Assembly: GCF_000721075.1 (NCBI RefSeq)
Contig: NZ_JOEQ01000001.1
Span: forward strand, 334,235 to 398,234
Direction: 5' to 3'
Length of the DNA: 64,000 nt
Source: Streptosporangium amethystogenes
GTDB taxonomy: Bacteria > Actinomycetota > Actinomycetes > Streptosporangiales > Streptosporangiaceae
The notes under the pieces are model-generated. The model worked only from the letters and a program-made list of their open reading frames with translations, was not told the DNA's origin and did no database searches. A program made the translations under genes and the position numbers. Positions 52,820 through 60,998 of this stretch are shown here, piece after piece; within the stretch, counting starts at the first letter, position 1; every line of letters starts with the position of its first letter.

Positions 52820-53911
52820 ATGCGACGCACAGCACGACTCATCCCTCTTCTCACCGCGGTCGCGGGAAGCACTCTGCTCACCGCGACGATCGCGCACGGC
52901 GCCACGGACACGGGTGCGGGTGCGGGCGGCCCTGGCAGGGGCGGGGGCGTCACCGCGGCGCGGGCCGTTCCCCAGCCGGTCGAGAAGGAGGCGGCCGACA
53001 CCAAGGCGGAGCAGCGGACCGTCCAGCGCTACTGGACGGAGGCCAGGATGGAGGCGGCGCAGCCGCTCGCCACCCTCGTCCCGGAGAAGGACGGTGCCCG
53101 CCTCACCTCGGCGGCGATCGCGGCGCAGGCCGCGGCCGACCCCGTCTCCATCCCCGCGACCACACCGAACGGCGGGACCGTCCCGGCCGCCGGCATGGCC
53201 GCCAAGGGCACGGCGGCCGTCCGCGCCTCCACCGGCGCGCCGTGGACCCGCGGCGGGGCGATCGCCAGGACCACCGGCCGTGTCTTCTTCACCTACCAGG
53301 GCCGCAACGCCTCGTGCTCGGCGAACGCGGTGACGAGCGAGAACAGGAGCACCGTGATCACCGCGGGGCACTGCGTGCGGATGGGCGGGGCCTTCCACAG
53401 CAACTGGGTGTTCGTACCGGGATACCAGAACGGCGACCGGCCCTACGGCACGTGGGTGGCGACCACGCTCTACACCACCCCGCAGTGGAACAACACCGAG
53501 GACATCAACTACGACGTGGCCTCGGCCGTGGTGGCCCCGCTGAACGGCAGATCGCTGACCGACGTGGTCGGCGGCCAGGGCGTCTCCTTCAACCAGTCGC
53601 GCCGGGCACAGATGCACTCCTTCGGCTACCCGGCGGCCAGCCCCTATGACGGTTCCAAGCTGGTCTACTGCGCCGGACGCGCCTTCGACGACTTCCTGAT
53701 GTCCCGCGACATCGGGTTGAACTGCACCATGACCGGCGGGTCAAGCGGCGGCCCCTGGTTCCTCGGCTTCAACGAGAGCACCGGCCTGGGCACCCTGAAC
53801 TCGGTGAACAGCTTCAAGTACGACTTCGCCTCCGGCTGGATGTTCGGCCCGTATTTCGGCACCGACGCGCAGGCCGTCTACGAGGCCGCCCAAACAACCG
53901 GCGCTTCCTGA
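52820..53911 (+). CDS. Secreted trypsin-like serine protease (V8/glutamyl-endopeptidase type)
   Basis: A 363-residue exported protease. A signal peptide (MRRTARLIPLLTAVAGSTLL to about residue 30) precedes a pro-region of about 110 residues. The S1 domain has His in TAGHCV, Asp in NYDVAS and Ser in GGSSGGPW. Cysteines in ASCSAN and TAGHC, and in YCAG and LNCTM, could form two disulfides. The ATG has GGGAGG. It is 44% or so like the next gene by eye, marking a tandem duplication. TACGTACGTA (52764-52773) in the promoter is a perfect 10-bp palindrome and possible operator. Confidence 0.92.
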   Translation: MRRTARLIPLLTAVAGSTLLTATIAHGATDTGAGAGGPGRGGGVTAARAVPQPVEKEAADTKAEQRTVQRYWTEARMEAAQPLATLVPEKDGARLTSAAIAAQAAADPVSIPATTPNGGTVPAAGMAAKGTAAVRASTGAPWTRGGAIARTTGRVFFTYQGRNASCSANAVTSENRSTVITAGHCVRMGGAFHSNWVFVPGYQNGDRPYGTWVATTLYTTPQWNNTEDINYDVASAVVAPLNGRSLTDVVGGQGVSFNQSRRAQMHSFGYPAASPYDGSKLVYCAGRAFDDFLMSRDIGLNCTMTGGSSGGPWFLGFNESTGLGTLNSVNSFKYDFASGWMFGPYFGTDAQAVYEAAQTTGAS

Positions 53912-53990
53912 GAATCACCGGGCCCTCGACGACCTCGAATTACCCTAAAGTAACCACAGAAACACTCTCCGTAGTGCAAACTCGGTTTTC

Positions 53991-55031
53991 ATGACCCCAA
54001 GCCTCCCCCTGCTTGCGGCCGCCCCGCTCCTCGCCGGGCTGCTGAGCGCCCCGATGACCGGCGTGACGGCCACCTGGCAGACGGCCGCCGAGCCCGGGCA
54101 GCGGGCCGTGAACATCCCCGCCCTCACCGCGAAGGTCGCGACGCCCGGCATGCCGGACGTCGTCGAGCGCACGATCGCTCCCACCGCGTCGGAGCGAAGG
54201 CGCGCACTCGACTACTGGACCCCCCGCCGGATGGCCTCGGCGCTCCCCGTCGACCGGCTCTCGAAGACCACCGGGCTGCTCGGGCGGCTCTTCGCCCGGG
54301 CCGACCGGGGGGTCGCTCTCCAACGGAGCCCGAACGGCGCCGCCGCACGCACCTCCGGCGCCCGCTGGACCTCCGGCGGAATAGTCGAACGCACCACGGG
54401 GCGGGTGTTCCTGACCATCAAGGGCAGTGACTTCGTGTGCTCGGCGAGTTCGGTCAAAAGTGCCAACAGGGACCTGGTCGTGACCGCCGGTCACTGCGTC
54501 AAGGACGGCGCCGGCGCCTGGGCCGAGAACTGGACCTTCGTCCCCGGTTACTCCCAGGGCCGCCGCCCGTACGGGCAGTACACCGCGCGCCGCATGTTCG
54601 TCGCGGGTCCCTGGTCGCGCGACGGCGACGACAGCCACGACATCGGCATGGTGGCGGTCAACACCGATGACGGCAAGCACCTCGGCGACGCCGTCGGCGG
54701 TCAACAGATCGCTTTCGGCACCCCCAGAGGGCGCCCCACCAGTGGTTTCGGCTTTCCCGCCGACTCGCCCTACGACGGTGAGCACCTGGTCTACTGCGCG
54801 GGCACGCTCCGCGACGACCCGAACGGGCAGACCGGTGACCAGGGGATGCGCTGCGACATGACCGCCGGATCCAGCGGGGGCCCGTGGCTGAGCGGCTTCG
54901 ACGCCTCCACCGGTCGCGGCACGATCGTCTCGGTCAGCAGTTTCAAGTACAGCGACGACCACCGCACCATGTACGGCCCCTACTTCGGCGACTCGGCCAG
55001 GGAGCTCTACACCATGGCCGCAACGTCATGA
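53991..55031 (+). CDS. Secreted trypsin-like serine protease, tandem paralogue
   Basis: A 346-residue protease related to its left neighbour over the whole length. The signal peptide is short (MTPSLPLLAAAPLLAGLLSA). The catalytic His is in TAGHCVKDG, Asp in SHDIGM and Ser in AGSSGGPW. The pro-region is different in sequence, so the copies have diverged for long. The ATG has no clear ribosome site. It is 79 bp from the first protease gene and may be cotranscribed or have its own AT-rich promoter (TTACCCTAAAGTAACC). A very strong palindrome follows. Confidence 0.9.
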   Translation: MTPSLPLLAAAPLLAGLLSAPMTGVTATWQTAAEPGQRAVNIPALTAKVATPGMPDVVERTIAPTASERRRALDYWTPRRMASALPVDRLSKTTGLLGRLFARADRGVALQRSPNGAAARTSGARWTSGGIVERTTGRVFLTIKGSDFVCSASSVKSANRDLVVTAGHCVKDGAGAWAENWTFVPGYSQGRRPYGQYTARRMFVAGPWSRDGDDSHDIGMVAVNTDDGKHLGDAVGGQQIAFGTPRGRPTSGFGFPADSPYDGEHLVYCAGTLRDDPNGQTGDQGMRCDMTAGSSGGPWLSGFDASTGRGTIVSVSSFKYSDDHRTMYGPYFGDSARELYTMAATS

Positions 55032-55141
55032 CAGCGGCGGACGAGGCGCGGGACGAGATGGTCGAGGAGGTCGCGTCTCCGGTGGGGGGCGGCGCGGGTC
55101 TCGTCGACGCCGGGAGCCGCGCCCGGTTCGGAGGGCCGTCA

Positions 55142-55181
55142 CCGGCGAACCGGCCGCGGGATCCCGCGGCCGGTTCGCCGG
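55142..55181. terminator. 40-bp perfect palindrome, bidirectional terminator
   Basis: Left arm CCGGCGAACCGGCCGCGGGA is followed directly by its exact complement, so 20 bp are paired with no spacer (fewer in RNA because of the turn). It lies between convergent genes, eight bases from the aldehyde dehydrogenase stop. Confidence 0.85.
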
Positions 55182-55188
55182 GGCGGGC

Positions 55189-56616
55189 TCAGAGGGTCAG
55201 GCCGGTGAGGACCATGACCTTCTCGTAGGTGAAGTCGGCGATGGCCGAGCGGATGCCCTCGCGGCCGACGCCCGAGTCCTTGACCCCGCCGTAGGGCATC
55301 TGGTCGGCGCGGTACGACGGCACGTCACCGATGATCACTCCGCCGACCTCAAGCTCCCGGTTGGCCCGGAAGGCATTGTCGAGACTGCGGGTGAACACCC
55401 CGGCCTGCAGGCCGTACTTGGAATCGTTGACCGTGGCGAACGCCTCGTCCACTCCGGACACCGTCTGGACGATCATCACGGGGCCGAAGACCTCCTCGCA
55501 GGAGACCTTGGCGTCGGCCGGCACGTCGGTGAGGACCGTCGGCGCGACGGTCGCGCCGTCGCGGGTGCCGCCGGCCAGCAGGCGGGCACCGGCCGCGACG
55601 GCCTCGCCGACCCACTGTTCCACGCGCTCCGCGGCCTCGACGGACACGAGCGGGCCCACCTGCGTCTTCTCGTCGGCGGGGTCGCCGACGACCAGGGCCT
55701 CGACGGCCGGGACGAGCCTGGCCACGAAGTCATCGCGCACCGACGCCTCGACGATCACCCTCTGCACGGCGATGCAGCTCTGACCGGCCTGGTAGTTGGA
55801 GAACAGGGCGATCCGCGAGGCGGCCCAGTCCAGGTCGGCGTCGGCGAGGACCACCGCGGCGGCGTTGCCGCCGAGTTCCAGGGTCACGTGCTTGCGCGGG
55901 ACCGCCTCCAGGATCGCGTACCCCACGGGAGCCGATCCGGTGAAGGAGACGACGGGCAGGCGCGGGTCCTCGACCAGCCCCGCGGCGCGGTCGTTGGGCA
56001 CCGGCAGGACCGAGAACATCCCCTCCGGCAGGTCGGTCTCGGCCAGGATCTCGCCCAGGACCAGCGAGGAGACCGGCGTCGCCGGGGCGGGCTTGACGAT
56101 GATCGGGGCGCCGACCGCGATCGCCGGGGCCACCTTGTGCGCCACCAGGTTGAGCGGGAAGTTGAACGGGGTGATGCCCAGGATCGGGCCGTGCGGAACC
56201 CGCGAGATGTAGGCGAGGCGGCCCGCGGAGGCGGCCTCGGTGTCCAGGCGCATGGTCTCGCCGCCGAGGCGACGGGTCTCCTCGGCGGCGAACCTGAAGG
56301 TGGAGATCGCACGGCCGACCTCACCGCGAGCCCAGAAGATCGGCTTGCCGTTCTCCTCGCTGATGAGGCGGGCGATCTCGTCGGCACGCTCGGCCAGGCG
56401 GCGCGAGACGTGCGCGAGGGCGTCGGCGCGCACGTGGATCGGGAGCGCGGCCGCCTCCTTCCGCACGGCCGCCGCGGCGGCTACGGCCTCCTCGACCTGG
56501 TCGGCCGTCGGCACGGAGCAGACGGCGACGACTCGGCCGTCATGCGGATTGGTCACGGTGAGCTCGGTGTCGCCTGTGGCGGGGCGGCCGGCGAGCCAGA
56601 AGGGGCGCACGTCCAT
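55189..56616 (-). CDS. NAD(P)-dependent aldehyde dehydrogenase
   Basis: A 475-residue ALDH-superfamily enzyme. The cofactor asparagine is in ITPFNFPLN, the general-base glutamate is E247 in TLELGG, and the catalytic cysteine is C281 in AGQSCIAVQRV. The family end motif MPYGGVKDSGVGREG is intact. Given gabT 2.5 kb away, oxidation of succinate semialdehyde or an aminoaldehyde is plausible, but the sequence motifs do not settle the substrate. It stands alone, divergent from the TetR gene, so regulation by that TetR is likely. Confidence 0.92.
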   Translation of the reverse strand: MDVRPFWLAGRPATGDTELTVTNPHDGRVVAVCSVPTADQVEEAVAAAAAVRKEAAALPIHVRADALAHVSRRLAERADEIARLISEENGKPIFWARGEVGRAISTFRFAAEETRRLGGETMRLDTEAASAGRLAYISRVPHGPILGITPFNFPLNLVAHKVAPAIAVGAPIIVKPAPATPVSSLVLGEILAETDLPEGMFSVLPVPNDRAAGLVEDPRLPVVSFTGSAPVGYAILEAVPRKHVTLELGGNAAAVVLADADLDWAASRIALFSNYQAGQSCIAVQRVIVEASVRDDFVARLVPAVEALVVGDPADEKTQVGPLVSVEAAERVEQWVGEAVAAGARLLAGGTRDGATVAPTVLTDVPADAKVSCEEVFGPVMIVQTVSGVDEAFATVNDSKYGLQAGVFTRSLDNAFRANRELEVGGVIIGDVPSYRADQMPYGGVKDSGVGREGIRSAIADFTYEKVMVLTGLTL

Positions 56617-56771
56617 ACCTCGACGCTATGTCACCTGCGACGGCGTGGTCTTACTCCACTCCGCACAAGATCCTGGTACCGGCACACCTTTCCGGCCAAT
56701 AGTCCGTTCATCCCGGCCCTGTAACGAAAAGAGGGGCATTCGGGGATATTCCTTACATGGCGCCGGTTTAA

Positions 56772-56785
56772 ATGATCTTCATCAT
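56772..56785. promoter_or_regulatory. Inverted repeat between aldehyde dehydrogenase and tetR
   Basis: ATGAT-CTTC-ATCAT within an AT-rich divergent promoter region (GGTTTAAATGATC). A candidate autoregulatory site for the TetR at 56831. Confidence 0.45.
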
Positions 56786-56830
56786 GGCTAAGTCACCGAA
56801 TGAACACTCAGAGCGGAAGGGCGTGGGCGC

Positions 56831-57466
56831 ATGACCTCCTCGGCGCCGCGCGGCCTTCAGGGCGCGTATCTCCTCGGTGAACGGGCCTCACACGACGAAC
56901 TGCGCGCCAGACTGCTCGACGTCGCCAGCCAGTTGCTGGTCACCATCGGCCCCGAGAGCCTGTCGATGCGCCGCGTCGCCACCGAGGCGGAATGCTCGAC
57001 AACGGTCATCTACACCATGTTCGGCAGCAAGGAGGGCCTCGCCGAGGCTCTGTACCTGGAAGGCTTCGAGCGCTTCCGGCGGCGCCTGGAGGCCGTGCCC
57101 CCGCGCAGGGACGCCCTGGAGCACCTCACGGCGCTCGGCCCCGCCTACCGGGAGGCCGCGCTGGACGAGCCCGGCTACTACGCCCTGATGTTCGAGCGCG
57201 CGATCCCCGGCTTCGCACCGAGTGAGCGGGCCAGGACCCTGGCCCGCGCGGCGCTGAACATCGTCGACCGAGTGATCGCCGACTGCATCTCGGCCGGGTA
57301 CATCGTCCCCACCCAGCCCAGGAAGATCGCCGATGCCGTGTGGGCCGCCGCCCAGGGCGCGATCAGTCTGGAACGTGCCGGGCACCTGCGCGACAGCAGC
57401 ACCTACGACACGGTCATCCAGGCCGTCATCTCCCGCTACCTGGTCGCCGGCGTCTCCCGGGCGTGA
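56831..57466 (+). CDS. TetR-family transcriptional regulator (WHG-type C-terminus)
   Basis: A 211-residue regulator with a TetR helix-turn-helix at about residues 24-70 (ARLLDVASQLLVTIGPESLS, then AECSTTVIYTMFGSKEGL). It is followed by a ligand domain resembling the WHG subgroup (YYALMFERAIPGF). The ATG has AGGGCG-like pairing. Divergent from the aldehyde dehydrogenase, which it probably represses. Confidence 0.92.
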   Translation: MTSSAPRGLQGAYLLGERASHDELRARLLDVASQLLVTIGPESLSMRRVATEAECSTTVIYTMFGSKEGLAEALYLEGFERFRRRLEAVPPRRDALEHLTALGPAYREAALDEPGYYALMFERAIPGFAPSERARTLARAALNIVDRVIADCISAGYIVPTQPRKIADAVWAAAQGAISLERAGHLRDSSTYDTVIQAVISRYLVAGVSRA

Positions 57467-57508
57467 CCGGCCTCCCCACCTCTCCGCAGGCGGAGCCCCC
57501 GCCCCGGC

Positions 57509-59017
57509 TCACCGGGCGGACCCGTCACCCGGGGCGACGGCCAGGGCGACCCAGAGTTCGGCGCGGGCCGCCGGGTCGTCGAGGTCACGGCCGACGAGTT
57601 CGGCGACCCGGCGCATGCGGTAGCGCAGGGTGTGACGGTGCACTCCGAGCCGCTGCGCCGCCGCGTCCCAGTGACCGTTGCAGTCCAGGTAGGCCCGGAG
57701 GGACTCCAGCAGATCCGCGCGCGAGCCGTACCTCCTGAGCGGGGCGAGCAGCGCCGAGGAGAACGCCGCCGCCGCGTCGGAGTCGAGCAGGCAGAGCAGT
57801 CCCCGGCCCGCCAGGTCGGCGAAGCGCATCACCGGCACGGCGCCGCGCCTGGCCGCGGCGAGCGCCTGGTATGCCTGGTCGAGCCCGGTGCGCAGATCGT
57901 CGAGACCGGCGGGATCGCCGACCCCGACGGGGCCGTGCTCGCCGAGCGCCGCGGCCACGGCATCGGCCCGCGAGTCCGGGACGAGCAGGACCACCCTGTC
58001 ACCGTCGGCGTCACCGGCCGCGTCACCGTCGGCCGCCGCGAACTCGTCACCCGCGGTCTCCAGCACCGCCTCCCGCTCGCCGGCGCAGGCGATGGCCACC
58101 AGCGGCCCGGTGGGAAGCCGCTCCCCCAGCCGCTCCAGCGTCTCGCACCCGGCGTCCACCTGCCCGGCCAGCAGCAGCCGCAGCACCGCCGAGCGAATCC
58201 GGCGCTCGGCGGCCAGGTACTCCCTGCCGTGCTCGACGGCGAGCGTCAGCAGGGATCCCGCGGCGTTGACCACGGTGTGCGCGACCGGGGTGAAGGGCCG
58301 GCCGAGGCCGACGGCGAGGAATCCCCTGACCCGGCGGGCCCCGAACGGTTGCACGATGACGTGCTCCCGGGGCGAGGAGAAGGCCGCGCTCGCGGGCGCG
58401 CCACGGTTGGTGATCTTTCTCAGCCGTTCCAGCTCGGGGCCGAGGTCCTCGGCGGCGCCGGCCGAACCCCGGCCCGCCGCGTGCCGCACGGCCCCCGCCT
58501 CGTCGAGCAGGATCGCCCAGCCGCCCAGCTCGCGGGCCAGGCGGTCGATCACCGCGCGAGGCCCCTCCGGGCGCAGGGCGGCACGGGTGAGACGGCCCTG
58601 GGCGGCGAAGGCGCGGCTGAGCTCGTCGTACTGCTCCGCGGCGAGCAGTTCGCTGACCGCCTTGCCGATGGCGACGAACGGGATGTCGCGCGGCACCTCA
58701 AGCAGCGGCAGCCCCGCCCGGGTGGCGGCCTCGACCAGTTCCGCGGGGATCGTCTCGTGCCCGAGCCCGACACCGAATCCGAGGCCGGCGACCTCCCTGC
58801 CGACCAGGCGCTCGACGTAGGACGCGGCGTTGCCGGCGTCCAGGCGCATGCCCGTGGTGAGGACCAGTTCCCCGCCCTCCAGGAACGGGGTCGGATCCTC
58901 CAGTTCACTGACCGCCACCCAGCGCACCGGCCGGTCGAGCGAGTCCCCACCGGCGAGCACGCCGAGCCCGAGCGGCGACCGCCGGACGACGGTGCGCAGC
59001 GTCGGCGCCACAGCCAC
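57509..59017 (-). CDS. PucR-family transcriptional regulator
   Basis: A 502-residue regulator. The N-terminal PucR domain covers about 1-120 (TLRTVVRRSPLGLGVLAGG and DPTPFLEGGELVLTTGM), a GGDEF-like middle part follows, and the C-terminal helix-turn-helix is LDCNGHWDAAAQRLGVHRHT onwards. GTG is the likely start. Members activate purine, GABA or amine catabolism in response to a metabolite. It is divergent from gabT across 90 bp, the same arrangement as GabR/PucR-gabT loci in other actinobacteria, so it is probably the gabT activator. Confidence 0.92.
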   Translation of the reverse strand: MAVAPTLRTVVRRSPLGLGVLAGGDSLDRPVRWVAVSELEDPTPFLEGGELVLTTGMRLDAGNAASYVERLVGREVAGLGFGVGLGHETIPAELVEAATRAGLPLLEVPRDIPFVAIGKAVSELLAAEQYDELSRAFAAQGRLTRAALRPEGPRAVIDRLARELGGWAILLDEAGAVRHAAGRGSAGAAEDLGPELERLRKITNRGAPASAAFSSPREHVIVQPFGARRVRGFLAVGLGRPFTPVAHTVVNAAGSLLTLAVEHGREYLAAERRIRSAVLRLLLAGQVDAGCETLERLGERLPTGPLVAIACAGEREAVLETAGDEFAAADGDAAGDADGDRVVLLVPDSRADAVAAALGEHGPVGVGDPAGLDDLRTGLDQAYQALAAARRGAVPVMRFADLAGRGLLCLLDSDAAAAFSSALLAPLRRYGSRADLLESLRAYLDCNGHWDAAAQRLGVHRHTLRYRMRRVAELVGRDLDDPAARAELWVALAVAPGDGSAR

Positions 59018-59095
59018 CCCCGTTTTGTACGTTACGTCCAGTGTTCCCCGTCAATTTTGACATAGTGCATCATCGGCACACCGACATCCACCACA

Positions 59096-59101
59096 TACCT
59101 T
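59096..59101 (+). promoter_or_regulatory. Predicted -10 box of leaderless gabT
   Basis: TACCTT (TANNNT) ends six bases before the gabT ATG, which has no ribosome site. A leaderless message is the simplest reading. GTGC-ATCATCG-GCAC near 59066-59080 may be a PucR site. Confidence 0.5.
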
Positions 59102-59107
59102 CACATC

Positions 59108-60460
59108 ATGAGCACCGTCACCGAGGGCGGCCCCTCGCTTCCGCAGGAACGCCGCATCGTCACCGAGATCCCCGGCCCGAAGTCCCGTGAACTGTTCGCG
59201 CGCAAACAGGCCTCCGTGCCCCCGGGCATCGGTACCACCCTGCCCGTCTTCGTGACGCATGCCGGAGGCGGTGTGGTTGTCGACGCCGACGGCAACTCCC
59301 TGATCGACTTCGGTTCCGGCATCGCGGTGACCAACGTCGGCAACGCCGCTCCGCGCGTCGTCGAGCGGGTGCGCAAGCAGGTCGCCGACTTCACGCACAC
59401 CTGCTTCATGATCACGCCGTACGAGTCGTACGTGCAGGTCGCCGAGAAGCTCAACGAGATCACCCCCGGCGACCACGAGAAGCGCACCTTCCTGCTCAAC
59501 AGCGGCGCCGAGGCCGTGGAGAACGCGGTCAAGGTCGCCCGCCAGGCCACCGGCCGCCAGGCGGTCGTCGTCTTCGACCACGGTTACCACGGCCGGACCC
59601 TGCTGACGATGACGCTGACCGCCAAGAACATGCCGTACAAGCAGGGCTTCGGCCCGTTCGCCCCCGAGGTCTACCGGGTGCCACTGGCCTACCCGTTCCG
59701 CTGGCCCTCGGGCCCGGAGAACTGCGCCGAGGAGGCCGCCGCCCAGGCGATCGACCAGATCACCAAGCAGATCGGCGCGGAGAACGTCGCCGCCGTGGTG
59801 ATCGAGCCGATCGCCGGCGAGGGCGGCTTCATCGAGCCCGCCAAGGGCTTCCTGCCGAGGATCGCGGAGTTCTGCCGGGAGAACGGCATCGTCTTCATCG
59901 CCGACGAGGTGCAGACCGGCTTCTCCCGTACCGGCGACCTGTTCGCCTGTGAGGACGAGGGCATCGTGCCCGACATCATCGTCACCGCCAAGGGCATCGC
60001 GGGCGGCCTCCCGCTGTCCGCGGTCACCGGCCGGGCCGATCTCCTCGACAGGGTTCACGTGGGTGGTCTGGGCGGCACCTACGGCGGTAACCCGCTCGCC
60101 TGCGAGGCGGCACTGGGCGTGCTGGAGACCATCGAGGCCGACGACCTGACCGGAAAGGCCCGCCGCATCGGCGAGACCATGCTCCCCCGGCTGCGCGCCA
60201 TGGCGGAGCGGAACCCGATGATCGGCGACGTACGCGGCCGGGGGGCCATGATCGCCATCGAGCTGGTGGTTCCCGGCACCAAGGACCCGCACCCCACGGC
60301 GGCGGGCGAGATCGCCAGGAGGTGCCACGCCGAGGGCCTGCTCGTACTGACCGCGGGCACCTACGGCAACGTGCTGCGCTTCCTGCCGCCGCTGGTCATC
60401 CCCGACCACCTCCTGGAGGAGGGGCTCACCATCCTGGAGAAAGCCATAAGCGAGGTCTGA
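59108..60460 (+). CDS. gabT: 4-aminobutyrate aminotransferase
   Basis: A 450-residue class III PLP aminotransferase that moves the amino group of GABA to 2-oxoglutarate, giving succinate semialdehyde. The PLP lysine is K295 in VTAKGIAGG. The cofactor aspartate is D266 in IADEVQTGF, and HGYHGRTLL is the aromatic/His stacking region. Length fits GabT. It stands next to the divergent PucR regulator and ends in a clear terminator. A saccharopine-dehydrogenase-like gene and polyamine-binding protein downstream suggest a polyamine or lysine-derived GABA/5-aminovalerate supply. 5-Aminovalerate is a possible second substrate. Confidence 0.95.
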   Translation: MSTVTEGGPSLPQERRIVTEIPGPKSRELFARKQASVPPGIGTTLPVFVTHAGGGVVVDADGNSLIDFGSGIAVTNVGNAAPRVVERVRKQVADFTHTCFMITPYESYVQVAEKLNEITPGDHEKRTFLLNSGAEAVENAVKVARQATGRQAVVVFDHGYHGRTLLTMTLTAKNMPYKQGFGPFAPEVYRVPLAYPFRWPSGPENCAEEAAAQAIDQITKQIGAENVAAVVIEPIAGEGGFIEPAKGFLPRIAEFCRENGIVFIADEVQTGFSRTGDLFACEDEGIVPDIIVTAKGIAGGLPLSAVTGRADLLDRVHVGGLGGTYGGNPLACEAALGVLETIEADDLTGKARRIGETMLPRLRAMAERNPMIGDVRGRGAMIAIELVVPGTKDPHPTAAGEIARRCHAEGLLVLTAGTYGNVLRFLPPLVIPDHLLEEGLTILEKAISEV

Positions 60461-60476
60461 CGGTTTAGATACCACC

Positions 60477-60513
60477 AAATAGGGCACCCGGCTTGATGCT
60501 GAGTGCCCTATTT
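60477..60513 (+). terminator. gabT terminator
   Basis: An 11-bp stem, AAATAGGGCAC with GTGCCCTATTT, around a 15-nt loop, 16 bp after the stop. A/T pairs at the base give an A-run and U-run on either side. Confidence 0.85.
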
Positions 60514-60705
60514 GCCGTTATACGGCCCGCATGTAGGCCGTGATTTAACCACCACTTGACACCTACCACAACGGTCACGGGTCGTGATCGCGTTATAACA
60601 GTTCCGATATGGAAGTGCTCGATCACCACAGGAAACGTGTCGGCATCCTCCCCACGGCCGCGCCGCGGGAGAGAACCAGGGGTCTCCACGCTGGAGGAAT
60701 TTAAA

Positions 60706-60945
60706 ATGAGTTGGCGGCCGGCCAGAACGGCACACGACACGATGACCTTCGACCCCGAGGGGCTGACCCGCACCCAGCGTGAGGGCGACGCCTGCGTGGC
60801 CTGTCACAAGAAGTGGCCCCGCCCGCGCATCAGAATCGGCCGCCTTCCCGACGGCAACGCCCTCTTCGCCTGCCCGGAGTGCGCGGAGGCACTGCTGCCG
60901 CAGGACGACACCCACTCCCTCCCTCGCCGCGTCGCCTTCTTCTAG
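60706..60945 (+). CDS. Small zinc-ribbon-like protein
   Basis: A 79-residue hypothetical protein with two CxxC pairs, CVAC and CPEC, 24 residues apart, fitting a zinc ribbon. The start ATG (60706) has a near-ideal GGAGG eight bases upstream, so expression is likely. Between the pairs lies RIGRLPDGNALFA. There is no membrane segment. Such small proteins occur widely in Streptosporangiaceae-type genomes, in my recollection, without known role. It has its own promoter region between the gabT terminator and the gene. Confidence 0.72.
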   Translation: MSWRPARTAHDTMTFDPEGLTRTQREGDACVACHKKWPRPRIRIGRLPDGNALFACPECAEALLPQDDTHSLPRRVAFF

Positions 60946-60998
60946 ACCTCCGACCCCACACCGTCCCGAAGCGTGAACGCGAAGGAGGGCGCGGCGCG

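Noticed and set aside
57509..59065. Plus-strand frame opposite the PucR gene
   Set aside because: Antisense shadow; the PucR N-terminal and helix-turn-helix motifs on the minus strand are clear.
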